Origin: Paenibacillus psychroresistens
GTDB taxonomy: Bacteria; Bacillota; Bacilli; Paenibacillales; NBRC-103111
Length of the DNA stretch: 64,000 bases
Direction of reading: 5' to 3'
Assembly: GCF_009728935.1 (NCBI RefSeq)
Contig: NZ_CP034235.1
Span: forward strand, 5,184,001-5,248,000
A program made the translations under genes and the position numbers. Under the pieces are notes generated by a model that worked only from the letters and a program-made list of their open reading frames with translations, had not been told where the DNA came from and ran no database searches. Shown one piece after another: positions 1 through 8,528 of this stretch (position 1 is its first letter; the number at the start of each line of letters is the position of its first letter).

Positions 1-664
1 CAAGGACACCTTCTGTATTCATGGCTTTGCTTGAATTCATCTTCTCAATTACTTCTTTTGTGGTCCAAGAGCCGCTGCTTAAAAGACCAAAATTAACTTT
101 CCCCGCATTATAAGCATCCATACCTGGGGCAGCAGTCGCATCATGAATAACTGCTACCTCAAAGCCTTGCTCAACAAGTTCTCGCATATGAGAATCCACA
201 CAAATATTAGAATTGACACCTGCAACCAATACCTTGCTAAAGCCACGTTTCCTTAATTGCAGAACCAAATCATTGGATTCAGGCCCGAAAATTTTATGAG
301 GACTTGTAATTATCGTCTTTCCATCTTCTATATAGGGCTTAAATTTCTCCAAAAAATCAGCTTGAGAAGCAGCTGCTACTGCTGTCTGTGGAGCATTCAC
401 ATCAAACAACTTTAGATCATGCATCATCTTTTCCCCAGCACTAAGGAATTCCCATTTATGGTCATAAGGATAATAATAATGTGGAGATATAAATACTTGA
501 TAATTTTGCTGCTTAGCTGTCTTGAACACGAGATCTAGATTCTCAATTGTGTTTACCTTCTCTAAAACCTCCTTTATTAGCTCATACCCGGAACCATTTG
601 GACTTAAAAAAGCATTTTGCGGATCCGTGATTACAATAGCAGTTGTCTGTGAGTTAATTTCCAT
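1..664 (-). CDS. Isochorismatase-family cysteine hydrolase (3' end outside window)
   Basis: The open frame runs from an ATG at 664 off the left edge, with about 221 codons visible. An excellent GGAGGAGG-type ribosome binding site lies just upstream (670-681). The protein begins with MEINSQTTAIVITDPQNAF, giving the N-terminal Asp of the isochorismatase triad. It later has a VAGVNSNICVDSHMRE segment, whose Cys is the expected nucleophile, followed by GFEVAVIHDATAA. This family includes isochorismatases, nicotinamidases and related cytosolic hydrolases, and the substrate cannot be told from sequence. It is divergent from the aldehyde dehydrogenase at 853, so the two may share a control region. 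Confidence 0.85.
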   Translation of the reverse strand, partial: MEINSQTTAIVITDPQNAFLSPNGSGYELIKEVLEKVNTIENLDLVFKTAKQQNYQVFISPHYYYPYDHKWEFLSAGEKMMHDLKLFDVNAPQTAVAAASQADFLEKFKPYIEDGKTIITSPHKIFGPESNDLVLQLRKRGFSKVLVAGVNSNICVDSHMRELVEQGFEVAVIHDATAAPGMDAYNAGKVNFGLLSSGSWTTKEVIEKMNSSKAMNTEGVL

Positions 665-852
665 CGTTAGCTTCCTCCTCCTTTGTGTGCCCATATTTAG
701 TATCATCGAAGCTACAAATAACTATGCAACAAAAATAACAGCTTAATGAATATAAACCTGTGTTTTCCTGAATGGTAGCAAGGAATGTATAATACATTTT
801 ATATTATGGAATACTTTCCTTAGTTCTTTAATGAAAGGATGATTTTACAACT

Positions 853-2292
853 ATGCTTACAACTATGCGTATGATAGACCATCATTATATAAATGGCCAG
901 TTTGTAAAGTCTAACGGCACTGAGATGCAGGAATTAATCAACCCGGCAACCAAACAAATCATTGGCAAGGTTACCCTTGGAAACGAGAAAGATGCACAAA
1001 TGGCCATAGCAGCTGCTAAAGAAGCCTTCATAACATTTTCCAAAACAACCGTTAAAGAACGCAGTGAAATGCTGCAAAGGCTACATGATTCAATTATGGC
1101 AAAGGTTGACGCACTAACCCAAGCAGCCATAGAGGAATATGGCTCACCGTTTAGTGGATCACATGGACGAACTGTTTATGCTGCGAAAACATGCCTCTAT
1201 GCACAGGAATCGCTGAAGCATTTTGACTTTGTAAGTTATGTTGGCAAGACAAAGGTCATATTGGAACCGTTGGGTGTAATAGGTGCAATCACGCCTTGGA
1301 ATGCCAACTACACCCATATATGCAATAAGATTGCCCCTGCCATTGCCACTGGATGTACAATTGTAGTGAAACCAAGTGAACTTAGTGCAATACAAACTCA
1401 ACTCTTAATGGAATGTATAGCAGATGCGAATCTACCAGTTGGCGTTATTAATATCATTAACGGAACGGGCGCAGTAGTCGGTGCAGAAATGACACGTCAT
1501 CCAGATATAGCAAAAATATCTTTTACAGGATCTACAAATGTAGGGAAGATTATCAGCAAAAGTGCCGTGGATACATTAAAAAGGCTTGCGCTCGAATTAG
1601 GAGGGAAAAACCCTAATATTATTCTAGATGATGCTGACTTGAGTACAGCAATACCCATGGCCGTAGTTATTGGTTTCAGCAACACGGGGCAGGCTTGTCA
1701 CGCTGGATCACGGCTGTTAGTTCCAGAACATCAATTAGACGAGGTGAAGAAACGAATTAAAGAAGCAGTAGCTTCCACTAAGATCGGGAACCCACAAGAG
1801 AAGGATACTGTACTCGGTCCGCTTGTGAGCCAGAGGCAGTTTGATACCGTACAAAGATATATCCAAGCAGGACTTGATGAAGGCGCTGAATTAGTTGCTG
1901 GAGGCCTTGGTCATCCGGATGGGCTGGAGAAAGGTTTTTTTGCAAAACCTACGGTTTTTGCCCATGTTACGAGCGAAATGACGATCGCAAGGGAGGAAAT
2001 TTTCGGCCCAGTACTTTCCATCATCTCCTATAAAACGGATGAAGAAGCCATCCAAATTGCTAATGATACCATTTATGGTTTAGCTGCTTATGTCAGCTCA
2101 TCCAATCTAGAAAGAGCAAGGAACGTTGCATCCAAAATCATTGCGGGACGGGTATTAATTAACAAAGCAGCTCATGATGACCCTTTTGCTCCATTTGGAG
2201 GCTTCAAACAGTCAGGACTTGGACGGGACTCAGGCGTATATGGTTTGGAAGAACATGTTGAACCAAAAGCAATTCTAGGGTATGAGACATGA
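853..2292 (+). CDS. Aldehyde dehydrogenase (NAD(P)-dependent)
   Basis: A full-length ALDH-superfamily enzyme (479 aa; typical about 480) that oxidises an aldehyde to the acid in the cytosol. Visible landmarks are PWN with Asn150, VVKPSE with Lys173 for cofactor binding, FTGS at 224-227, the general base Glu248 in LELGG, and the catalytic Cys282 in GQACHAGS. The start at 853 has AAAGGAT about 12 nt upstream. The paralogue at 3691-5121 aligns from the internal Met5 (865), so 865 is an alternative start. By eye the two paralogues are about two-thirds identical. A 13-bp near-palindrome ATGTATAATACAT at 785-797 lies in the divergent promoter region. The substrate is unknown; the neighbouring MerR and MFS genes suggest reactive-aldehyde handling. 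Confidence 0.93.
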   Translation: MLTTMRMIDHHYINGQFVKSNGTEMQELINPATKQIIGKVTLGNEKDAQMAIAAAKEAFITFSKTTVKERSEMLQRLHDSIMAKVDALTQAAIEEYGSPFSGSHGRTVYAAKTCLYAQESLKHFDFVSYVGKTKVILEPLGVIGAITPWNANYTHICNKIAPAIATGCTIVVKPSELSAIQTQLLMECIADANLPVGVINIINGTGAVVGAEMTRHPDIAKISFTGSTNVGKIISKSAVDTLKRLALELGGKNPNIILDDADLSTAIPMAVVIGFSNTGQACHAGSRLLVPEHQLDEVKKRIKEAVASTKIGNPQEKDTVLGPLVSQRQFDTVQRYIQAGLDEGAELVAGGLGHPDGLEKGFFAKPTVFAHVTSEMTIAREEIFGPVLSIISYKTDEEAIQIANDTIYGLAAYVSSSNLERARNVASKIIAGRVLINKAAHDDPFAPFGGFKQSGLGRDSGVYGLEEHVEPKAILGYET

Positions 2293-2323
2293 AATTAGAC
2301 AATTCATATTAATTTGTATCATT

Positions 2324-2360
2324 GAAAATGCCATTACTCATATGTAGTAATGGCATTTTC
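2324..2360. terminator. Bidirectional rho-independent terminator
   Basis: A 14-bp perfect stem (GAAAATGCCATTAC / GTAATGGCATTTTC) with a 9-nt loop lies between the convergent aldehyde dehydrogenase (ends 2292) and MFS gene (ends 2391). A/T-rich arms on both sides suit termination in both directions. Confidence 0.8.
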
Positions 2361-2390
2361 GATGTAACTCAATAATTAATTGGATGAGTC

Positions 2391-3560
2391 TCAATTTCCA
2401 AGTATTTTTTTCTTGTTTGATGTGAAGCTCTGGGTAACCGCAGCGAGAAAAATTAAAACGATTAAAATCATAATAATAAAAAATACAGATCGAATGGAGT
2501 CTAAGTGAAATAAAGATTGAATGAGGTTAGTAATCAGTGGTGAGATAAACTGACCAATATTGGCAAATCCAGTCATTAACATGACTGCTAAAGTCATCTG
2601 CGCGATCGGGGTGGCTATCGCCATCTTGTTAAGCAATATCGGATAAGCCAAACCAAATCCAAAACCGACTAAAGCAACTCCGAAAGCAACCATCCAAAGG
2701 GTAAAGGCTTGGCTCATTAGCAAAAAAGCTAAGCCTAAGAGAAATAGAATAAATGGTACTATTCCTTTTTTAAGTAGTTTATTGAGTCTGGTACCCGTTA
2801 TACCTGCAAGAAACACGAAAATAAATGATAATGCCGTTAAATATCCGGAAGTTGCTGAGCTTCCAAGACCGTTATCTACAACAAATGAGGCAAGATTCGA
2901 TGGAATTACATAATACATTATCATGAGAGCTGTTGTTATCAATCCTATCTTATACACTCGAATCGGAATTGGAGTGGTTTTTGTACGGCTGACAGTCTTT
3001 GCCGTTAAAATGGGTTTTTCGTGGGGGACAAACAGAAGCACTAATACAAGTAAAACAACACCAAAAGAATACGTCCAAAAAACGCCTCTCCACCCTAATA
3101 CTGTGATGGCTCCACCGATTGTGAGGAAAAAAGCCCCTCCTAATCCATTGACTCCGACAGTAAGTCCATTCATTTTAGAACGTTCATCATCCTCAAAATA
3201 CTCTGCGACAAATGCATTCATCAAAGGCGTAATAAACCCAATACCAAATCCAAGCACAGCACGCAAGACAAGAATTCCAGCTATAGAATCCATGAATGCG
3301 GGTCCAACGCCTCCAATCACGTACAGAATCAATCCGATACACAAAATGGCTTTTTTTGATATTCTTTTGGACAAAAAACTTCCTATCAATAAACTCGGTA
3401 AAATAAAAAAGGATGCAAAGGTTACAACAAGTTGTATAAGCAATGGATTCGTGTCTTTAAAATCGAGCAAAAGCAATTTGACGGCTGGGGCTGCTAACAT
3501 AGGTGCTAAAGTCGAAGTGACTGCCAATGCCAACAAGGTAAACTTAAAACTTCTCTTCAT
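2391..3560 (-). CDS. MFS transporter (CynX/NimT-like or drug-efflux type)
   Basis: A 389-aa integral membrane protein with about 12 hydrophobic segments typical of the major facilitator superfamily. The loop after segment 2 (FLSKRISKK) and the GFGIGFITPLMNAFVAEYFEDDERSKMNG stretch match the MFS signature region. Two Met codons occur in tandem (3563 and 3560). The AGGAGG site at 3566-3571 is only 2 nt from the first but 5 nt from the second, so 3560 is preferred. It lies downstream of the second aldehyde dehydrogenase on the same strand, about 130 nt away. A role in exporting or importing a compound linked to the dehydrogenases is plausible but not shown. Confidence 0.85.
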   Translation of the reverse strand: MKRSFKFTLLALAVTSTLAPMLAAPAVKLLLLDFKDTNPLLIQLVVTFASFFILPSLLIGSFLSKRISKKAILCIGLILYVIGGVGPAFMDSIAGILVLRAVLGFGIGFITPLMNAFVAEYFEDDERSKMNGLTVGVNGLGGAFFLTIGGAITVLGWRGVFWTYSFGVVLLVLVLLFVPHEKPILTAKTVSRTKTTPIPIRVYKIGLITTALMIMYYVIPSNLASFVVDNGLGSSATSGYLTALSFIFVFLAGITGTRLNKLLKKGIVPFILFLLGLAFLLMSQAFTLWMVAFGVALVGFGFGLAYPILLNKMAIATPIAQMTLAVMLMTGFANIGQFISPLITNLIQSLFHLDSIRSVFFIIMILIVLIFLAAVTQSFTSNKKKILGN

Positions 3561-3690
3561 CATACCCTCCTAGATGACAGACTTTTATTTAAACAGACTT
3601 TTATTTAAATAGTTATAGAAATTATTAAAGCTGAGCCTAAAATATCAGGCTCAGCCGCACTAGTAGCTTTATGGCCGTCGCCTAATTTTA

Positions 3691-5121
3691 TTACTGGGTA
3701 ACATCAAAACCTAATATTGTTTTTGTTTCCACATACTCTTCCAAGCCGTAGGCACCAAACTCTCTGCCAATTCCAGATTGTTTAAATCCACCGAAAGGTG
3801 CTTTTGGCTCATCGTGTAATCCATTAATCAAGACTCTGCCTGAAACAATTTGAGAAGCAACTCGATTGGCTTTCTCTAAATCGGAAGAGCTGACATAGGC
3901 AGACAAACCATAGATCGTATCATTTGCAATTTCAATGGCCTCTTCTTCCGTTTTGAATGTTAAAATGGATAAAACTGGTCCAAAAATTTCTTCTTTAGCA
4001 ATCGTCATATCCATGGTGACATTGACAAAAACAGTAGGTTTTACAAAGTAGCCATGTTCCAGACCTTCTGGATGCCCTTCGCCTCCAACAAGTAATTCAG
4101 CACCCTCTTCAGTACCAAGTTTAATATATCGTTGAACCGTTTCGTATTGCTTTTGACTTACCATCGGGCCAATATACGTCCCACTTTCTAATGGACTTCC
4201 TACTTTGATCCCCTCAATTGTCTTCTTTACAAGGTTTTTCACTTCTTGCAAACGGTGCTCAGGAACAATCAATCGGGAACCAACATGGCAGGCTTGCCCA
4301 CTGTTGCTGAAAGCAGTCATAACGGACAATGGAATAGCTTTGTTGAAATCAGCATCATCTAGGATGACGTTAGGTGATTTGCCACCTAACTCCAATACCA
4401 ATCTCTTCATAGTATTCGCAGCATCCCTGCCAATGATTCTGCCAACTTGAGAAGAACCTGTAAACGAAATCATCGCTACATCAGGATGGCGAGTTAATTC
4501 CGCACCAACCACATCGCCTCTACCGTTGACGAAATTGATTACGCCTGCAGGGATTCCAGCTTCATGGAAACATTCCGTTATTAATTGTGTTTGAATAGCA
4601 CTAAGCTCGCTTGCCTTGATCACAACCGTACAACCAGCCGCAATAGCAGGAGCTAGCTTCGTGGAGATATGTGTATAGTTCGCATTCCAAGGAGTGATCA
4701 AGCCGATAACGCCCAATGGCTCAAGCACAACCTTTGCTTTCCCGATAAACTTTTCAAATTGATATTCTTGCAAAATTTCCATGTTATGAAGAAAGTTTTT
4801 AGCGGCATACTGTGTACGAGCTGCAGTTGCAGCAACAGGCGCACCATATTCTTCAACAGCAGCCTGATTGAGAATTTCCGATTTTTCCACGATAACATCA
4901 TGCAAGCGTTGAAGCATCTGGAGTCGTTCTTTTTTAGTGGTTTTTGAAAAAGTTTTAAAAGCTTCTTTCGCTGCTGCAATAGCATCACGGGTATCCTTCT
5001 CATCTCCCAAAGTTACTCTGCCTATTATTTCTTTTGTAGCAGGATTAATAAGGTCTAGTATTTCTGTACCATTTGGCTTCACAAATTTTCCATTAATATA
5101 AATCTGATCGATGTTTCTCAT
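3691..5121 (-). CDS. Aldehyde dehydrogenase, MerR-controlled paralogue
   Basis: A 476-aa ALDH-superfamily enzyme, paralogous to the protein at 853-2292. Conserved points are PWNANY (Asn146), FTGS, the general base Glu244 in LELGG and the catalytic Cys278 in GQACHVGS. The start Met is followed by RNIDQIYING, the usual N-terminus. Upstream at 5193-5223 is a promoter with a 19-bp spacer carrying a perfect palindrome, the hallmark of MerR-type activation, and the merR gene sits divergently at 5376. This makes the enzyme the likely induced output of that regulator, for example against toxic aldehydes. Substrate range is unknown. Confidence 0.93.
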   Translation of the reverse strand: MRNIDQIYINGKFVKPNGTEILDLINPATKEIIGRVTLGDEKDTRDAIAAAKEAFKTFSKTTKKERLQMLQRLHDVIVEKSEILNQAAVEEYGAPVAATAARTQYAAKNFLHNMEILQEYQFEKFIGKAKVVLEPLGVIGLITPWNANYTHISTKLAPAIAAGCTVVIKASELSAIQTQLITECFHEAGIPAGVINFVNGRGDVVGAELTRHPDVAMISFTGSSQVGRIIGRDAANTMKRLVLELGGKSPNVILDDADFNKAIPLSVMTAFSNSGQACHVGSRLIVPEHRLQEVKNLVKKTIEGIKVGSPLESGTYIGPMVSQKQYETVQRYIKLGTEEGAELLVGGEGHPEGLEHGYFVKPTVFVNVTMDMTIAKEEIFGPVLSILTFKTEEEAIEIANDTIYGLSAYVSSSDLEKANRVASQIVSGRVLINGLHDEPKAPFGGFKQSGIGREFGAYGLEEYVETKTILGFDVTQ

Positions 5122-5192
5122 TTGACCTGTCTCCCTTATGTTATATTATGTAGCTGTTTTCATACTCAATAATTGAATCATGCTACAAAACA

Positions 5193-5223
5193 ACCTTAAC
5201 CCTTAAAGTGCACTTTAAGTCAA
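5193..5223 (-). promoter_or_regulatory. MerR-type promoter for aldehyde dehydrogenase
   Basis: Read on the minus strand: -35 TTGACT (5218-5223), a 19-bp spacer, and -10 TAAGGT (5193-5198). The spacer overlaps an 18-bp perfect palindrome CTTAAAGTGCACTTTAAG at 5202-5219. A 19-bp spacer with a central dyad is the standard operator layout for MerR activators. The CTTAAAG...CTTTAAG arms resemble the aldehyde-responsive AdhR box of Bacillus subtilis as I recall it. Confidence 0.75.
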
Positions 5224-5282
5224 GCATATTTTAAAAATTTCTTTTCTAGCTCAGCTTATACATTATTGGTAATAAATAAAGT

Positions 5283-5313
5283 TTGACCTAAAGTGTACTT
5301 TAAGGTGTAGAAT
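5283..5313 (+). promoter_or_regulatory. MerR-type autoregulated promoter of the merR gene
   Basis: -35 TTGACC (5283-5288), a 19-bp spacer, then -10 TAGAAT (5308-5313). The spacer holds CCTAAAGTGTACTTTAAGG, a near copy of the dyad in the divergent aldehyde dehydrogenase promoter. The pair of matching operators indicates that one MerR protein controls both directions. Confidence 0.75.
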
Positions 5314-5375
5314 GTATATTGTAAGTTAGTATGAAAGTGAAAATATAAATATATGTCTGAAAGAAGGTATTCATA

Positions 5376-5771
5376 TTGGGACTTTCTATTAAAGAAGCAT
5401 CGAAACGTCTGGATATTCCACCACACACGATTCGATATTATGAAAAAGAAGGGCTTCTTCCATTTATTCAAAGGGATGAGCATGGTAACCGTATCTTTGA
5501 GCATAAAGACTTGGATTGGATTAAATTAATGACTTGTTTTCGTGTGACCGGTATGCCAATAGCAGCATTAAAACACATCGTCGATTTGGCTCTTCAAGGC
5601 GATTCAACTATACCGGAAAGAAAAGCTGTACTAGAAAAGCATAAAATGGAATTACAAAAAAGGCAGATGGAACTGGATCTCGCATTTGAAGCCGTAGAAA
5701 ATAAATTAAACAAATACAACTCTATTCAAAATGGTACATCTGACTCTTCCACATTTGATATGAATGGGTAA
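5376..5771 (+). CDS. MerR-family transcriptional regulator (AdhR-like)
   Basis: A 131-aa one-component regulator. The N-terminal winged helix-turn-helix (residues about 2-70, LSIKEASKRLDIPPHTIRYYEKEGLL) is followed by a coiled-coil dimerisation helix (about 80-120). There is no long C-terminal effector domain and no Cys cluster for metal binding. Cys54 (LMTCFRV) may be a redox or electrophile sensor, as proposed for AdhR-type proteins; this is inference. The start is TTG with AAGAAGG 7 nt upstream. The gene is divergent from the aldehyde dehydrogenase, and both promoters carry the same dyad in a 19-bp spacer. Confidence 0.88.
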   Translation: MGLSIKEASKRLDIPPHTIRYYEKEGLLPFIQRDEHGNRIFEHKDLDWIKLMTCFRVTGMPIAALKHIVDLALQGDSTIPERKAVLEKHKMELQKRQMELDLAFEAVENKLNKYNSIQNGTSDSSTFDMNG

Positions 5772-5815
5772 ACTTAAAGGTAAAGCTTTTCTTACAGCCA
5801 CTTAATTCTTATGAC

Positions 5816-5850
5816 AAACTCCTACCTCTAATACTGAGGGGGGAGTTTTT
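5816..5850 (+). terminator. Terminator after merR
   Basis: AAACTCC ... GGAGTTT arms with an imperfect inner stem (CCTC/GAGG) and a T5 tail, 45 nt after the merR stop codon. Confidence 0.65.
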
Positions 5851-5953
5851 GATATTTTGATGAAATCATTTAACTTAGCGAAAATTATAAATAGGTGTGC
5901 CGATTTGTGAATTAGGAGACATCAATCCTCCTTGGTTCTGTGTGAAAAAGTTA

Positions 5954-6439
5954 CTAAGCCTTAACATCCAGTCGATATAGTAAAGAATTTCTATCAGGGT
6001 ATTCATATTGAATCGGCAATTCCTGTTTGGTTATTTTTAAAAAACCATTCTTCTCGTAAAAATAATGCGACCTTTTTGCAATTGAAGGAGTATCCAAAAT
6101 TATAGTCCTAATCCTCAGCTGCTTAGCGTACTCCAGCAATATATTAAATAGACCTTGTCCTATAGAGATTCCCATGCCACGATATTCGCGATACACAAAA
6201 AATTTCTTTAATATAAATATTTCATTCGTTTTCTTCTGTAAACCGATCGAACCGATTACTTTTCCATTTCCGTCCAAAGCAACCCAAAAGTTCCCACCAT
6301 TTAATAGGTAATGAGATTGAATATCTAATATATCAGACTGCTCCTCGATGCTGATATTCAGGTCAAACTCGTCATTTTGAACATACAAAATTAGTTCGAT
6401 TATTCCTTGCTTATAGCTTTCTTCATATATTCTATACAT
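5954..6439 (-). CDS. GNAT-family N-acetyltransferase
   Basis: A 161-aa protein with the GNAT acetyl-CoA pyrophosphate-binding loop in REYRGMGISIGQGLF (R-x-x-G-x-G pattern, residues about 95-109), followed by LDTPSIAKRSHYFYEKNGF, the usual motif-B region ending in YEKNGF. It transfers an acetyl group from acetyl-CoA to an amine substrate that cannot be predicted. The start ATG has GGAGGG about 8 nt upstream. It appears monocistronic. Confidence 0.85.
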   Translation of the reverse strand: MYRIYEESYKQGIIELILYVQNDEFDLNISIEEQSDILDIQSHYLLNGGNFWVALDGNGKVIGSIGLQKKTNEIFILKKFFVYREYRGMGISIGQGLFNILLEYAKQLRIRTIILDTPSIAKRSHYFYEKNGFLKITKQELPIQYEYPDRNSLLYRLDVKA

Positions 6440-6580
6440 CGCTTATTCCCTCCATTATATAACTGTACTAGATTGACCCCTTACCATGTAAACCACTCCT
6501 TATCTGATCTATCATACTTGATAGACATGGGAATGAACTACATTGATAAGTCAGAAAACTAAATATTAGTGGCGTTATTT

Positions 6581-6633
6581 AAAAAGAGGGTCATCTAATG
6601 TCGTCAAAACCTGACATTAAGCGACTCTCTTTT
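6581..6633 (-). terminator. Terminator after rclA-like gene
   Basis: A long imperfect stem (AAAGAG.GTC ... GAC.CTCTTT with inner AATGTC/GACATT) lies about 40 nt beyond the stop of the flavoprotein gene and is followed on the minus strand by a T run. Confidence 0.6.
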
Positions 6634-6673
6634 AGTCATGCGCAATCAACTCTTGATATTGATCTTTTGTTTG

Positions 6674-8050
6674 TTAGTGAATCAATTGAAATAAATCGTT
6701 TAGCGATTCGCTCATCGTAGGATGTGTAAAGATATGGTCTCTTAAATAAGTGTAGGATTGACCTGTTTCCATAGCTATCTGAATAATATTAATCATTTCA
6801 TGCGAATCTGAACAAAATAATGAACAGCCGAGTATCAAATCGGTTTTTGCATCAACGATCGCTTTAAGTATACCTTCTGTTTCTTCCGTCAATTTTGCTC
6901 GTGGTATAGCTGATGCAGGCATAACGGCTATTTTAATTTCGTAACCTTCAGCTAGCGCTTGGTCTTCACTCAATCCCACACGAGATAATGGCGGATCAAT
7001 AAACACAGAATACGGCACATGTAGCCGATCTTCAGTTGTTCTTCGCTTTGTACCAAATAGGTTATCGAAAATAATACGTTGATCATCAAGCGAAATATAC
7101 GTATATTGTAATCCCCCAACGACATCACCCATGGCATAAATATGAGGAATTGTCGTTTGTAAACGCTCGTCTACTTTTATAGCGCCTCGATCAGTAACTG
7201 TTACTCCTGCCTTCTGCAGTTGCAAGCTTTCTGTGTTAGGCTTTCTCCCTGCTGCGATTAAAACAGCGTCCGCGTAAAGTTCATGAATAACATTATCTTG
7301 ATCTTTGTAAGTAACAACCATACCATGCACTATATCATGCACAGACTGGATTTCAGAACCAAGCCTGAATTCGATTCCTTTTTTCTCAAGAGTGGATTGA
7401 ACCACTCTTGCGATGTCACGATCTTCCCGTGAGAGAAATTCACTATGTTTATCTAAAACCACAACCTCTGAACCAAAATTCGCATATATAGATGAAAATT
7501 CTAATCCAATATACCCAGCCCCAAGGATGACCAACTTTTGGGGCAAATTAGTCAATTCCATCAGAGATGTACTTGTGTACACGTGTTGACTGCTAGAAAT
7601 GCCTTTAATATTAGGTACAATAGTTGAAGCTCCAGTATTTATATAAATCTTCTCACCATAAATGGATATAAGCCCATCGTCACCAAGAATAGATATTTCA
7701 TTTGACGATGCAAAAGACGCCTTGCCCGTATAAATCTTTACATTATCCAGATTGTCAAGGTTATCAAAGTTCTTTTGGCGAAGTCCAGAAATTAATGTTG
7801 TTTTTTTGTCTATTGCTAGCCGATAAGCGGCGGCTTTACTCTCAAAGTTTTTTAAATTAGTTAGCTGTGAACGTTTAGAAAAGTGAACTAAAGACTTTGT
7901 AGGAATACAACCAATATTAATGCATGTACCTCCATACATCAGCTTGGATTTCTCAATAATGGCTACTTTTAAACCTTTCTTTGCCAATGCTGCTGCTAAT
8001 GTTTTACCGCCTTTTCCAAATCCAATGATAATGGCATCATATTGTTTCAT
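6674..8050 (-). CDS. rclA: RclA/Har-like FAD-dependent disulfide oxidoreductase
   Basis: A 458-aa class I pyridine nucleotide-disulfide oxidoreductase. It has an N-terminal FAD fingerprint GFGKGGKT, a redox pair GGTCINIGCIPTK (Cys43/Cys48), an NAD(P)H-binding GAGYIGLEF, and the C-terminal His-Glu motif HPTMSE (His443/Glu448). The GFGKGGKTLA and YGGTCINIGCIPTK context and the FTHPTMSESLNDLF tail closely resemble RclA, which reduces hypothiocyanous acid and Cu(II) in other bacteria. The start chosen at 8050 has AAAGG 7 nt upstream and overlaps the preceding stop as ATGA, so the two proteins are translationally coupled. Mercuric reductase is less likely because no extra Cys pairs or heavy-metal domain are present. 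Confidence 0.82.
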   Translation of the reverse strand: MKQYDAIIIGFGKGGKTLAAALAKKGLKVAIIEKSKLMYGGTCINIGCIPTKSLVHFSKRSQLTNLKNFESKAAAYRLAIDKKTTLISGLRQKNFDNLDNLDNVKIYTGKASFASSNEISILGDDGLISIYGEKIYINTGASTIVPNIKGISSSQHVYTSTSLMELTNLPQKLVILGAGYIGLEFSSIYANFGSEVVVLDKHSEFLSREDRDIARVVQSTLEKKGIEFRLGSEIQSVHDIVHGMVVTYKDQDNVIHELYADAVLIAAGRKPNTESLQLQKAGVTVTDRGAIKVDERLQTTIPHIYAMGDVVGGLQYTYISLDDQRIIFDNLFGTKRRTTEDRLHVPYSVFIDPPLSRVGLSEDQALAEGYEIKIAVMPASAIPRAKLTEETEGILKAIVDAKTDLILGCSLFCSDSHEMINIIQIAMETGQSYTYLRDHIFTHPTMSESLNDLFQLIH

Positions 8051-8388
8051 TTCAGTGCCTTTGTTAACATACTGCCCCATTCTCCCATTGGTTCTAACCA
8101 ACTAACACTTCTGTCCTCAATCAACTCACCGAGGATACCTTCATAATCCTTTCGATAAGGCTTCGTAAATTCTTCTTGCAACCAACTATCCCTTGTTCCC
8201 TGCCATATTTCATAAATTACTAAATCATCTGGTTGATCCAAGTCATCCGCTAGTATAGCGCTAATGAATGCTTTCTCTACTGACATCACTTGTATTAACG
8301 AAGACAATTGGGTTCTAAATTCCTCTTTTTTACCTGGAATAGTTTTAAAACGAATATTCAATACGATTTGTTGGTTGGTTACTGACAT
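8047..8388 (-). CDS. ABM-domain (antibiotic biosynthesis monooxygenase-like) protein
   Basis: A 113-aa single-domain protein of the ferredoxin-like dimeric alpha/beta-barrel type (ABM/YgiN-like). It shows IVLNIRFKTIPGKKEEF, a central DDLVIYEIWQ strand and a C-terminal WLEPMGEWG. Members include quinol and haem-degrading monooxygenases and YgiN-like proteins, often cofactor-free. The paralogue at 17562-17909 shares the YEIW and GEWG segments. GAGGAGG lies upstream of ATG, and the stop overlaps the rclA-like start (ATGA). The coupling suggests a joint role in quinone or electrophile/oxidant stress. Confidence 0.82.
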   Translation of the reverse strand: MSVTNQQIVLNIRFKTIPGKKEEFRTQLSSLIQVMSVEKAFISAILADDLDQPDDLVIYEIWQGTRDSWLQEEFTKPYRKDYEGILGELIEDRSVSWLEPMGEWGSMLTKALK

Positions 8389-8528
8389 AATGAATTCCTC
8401 CTCAATTTTGGTTTATGACTTTATCATACATTTAAATGAAAGATCCTTATGTAATCTATCTTACAGTAAGTTCGATTCCTTATCATTTGAGTCCAGCAAG
8501 CTTTATATTCTGTTTCCATCGCTTGATA

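Noticed and set aside
2923..3573. 216-codon plus-strand frame opposite the MFS gene
   Set aside because: Lies wholly antisense to a convincing membrane transporter, has no ribosome binding site and an improbable composition.
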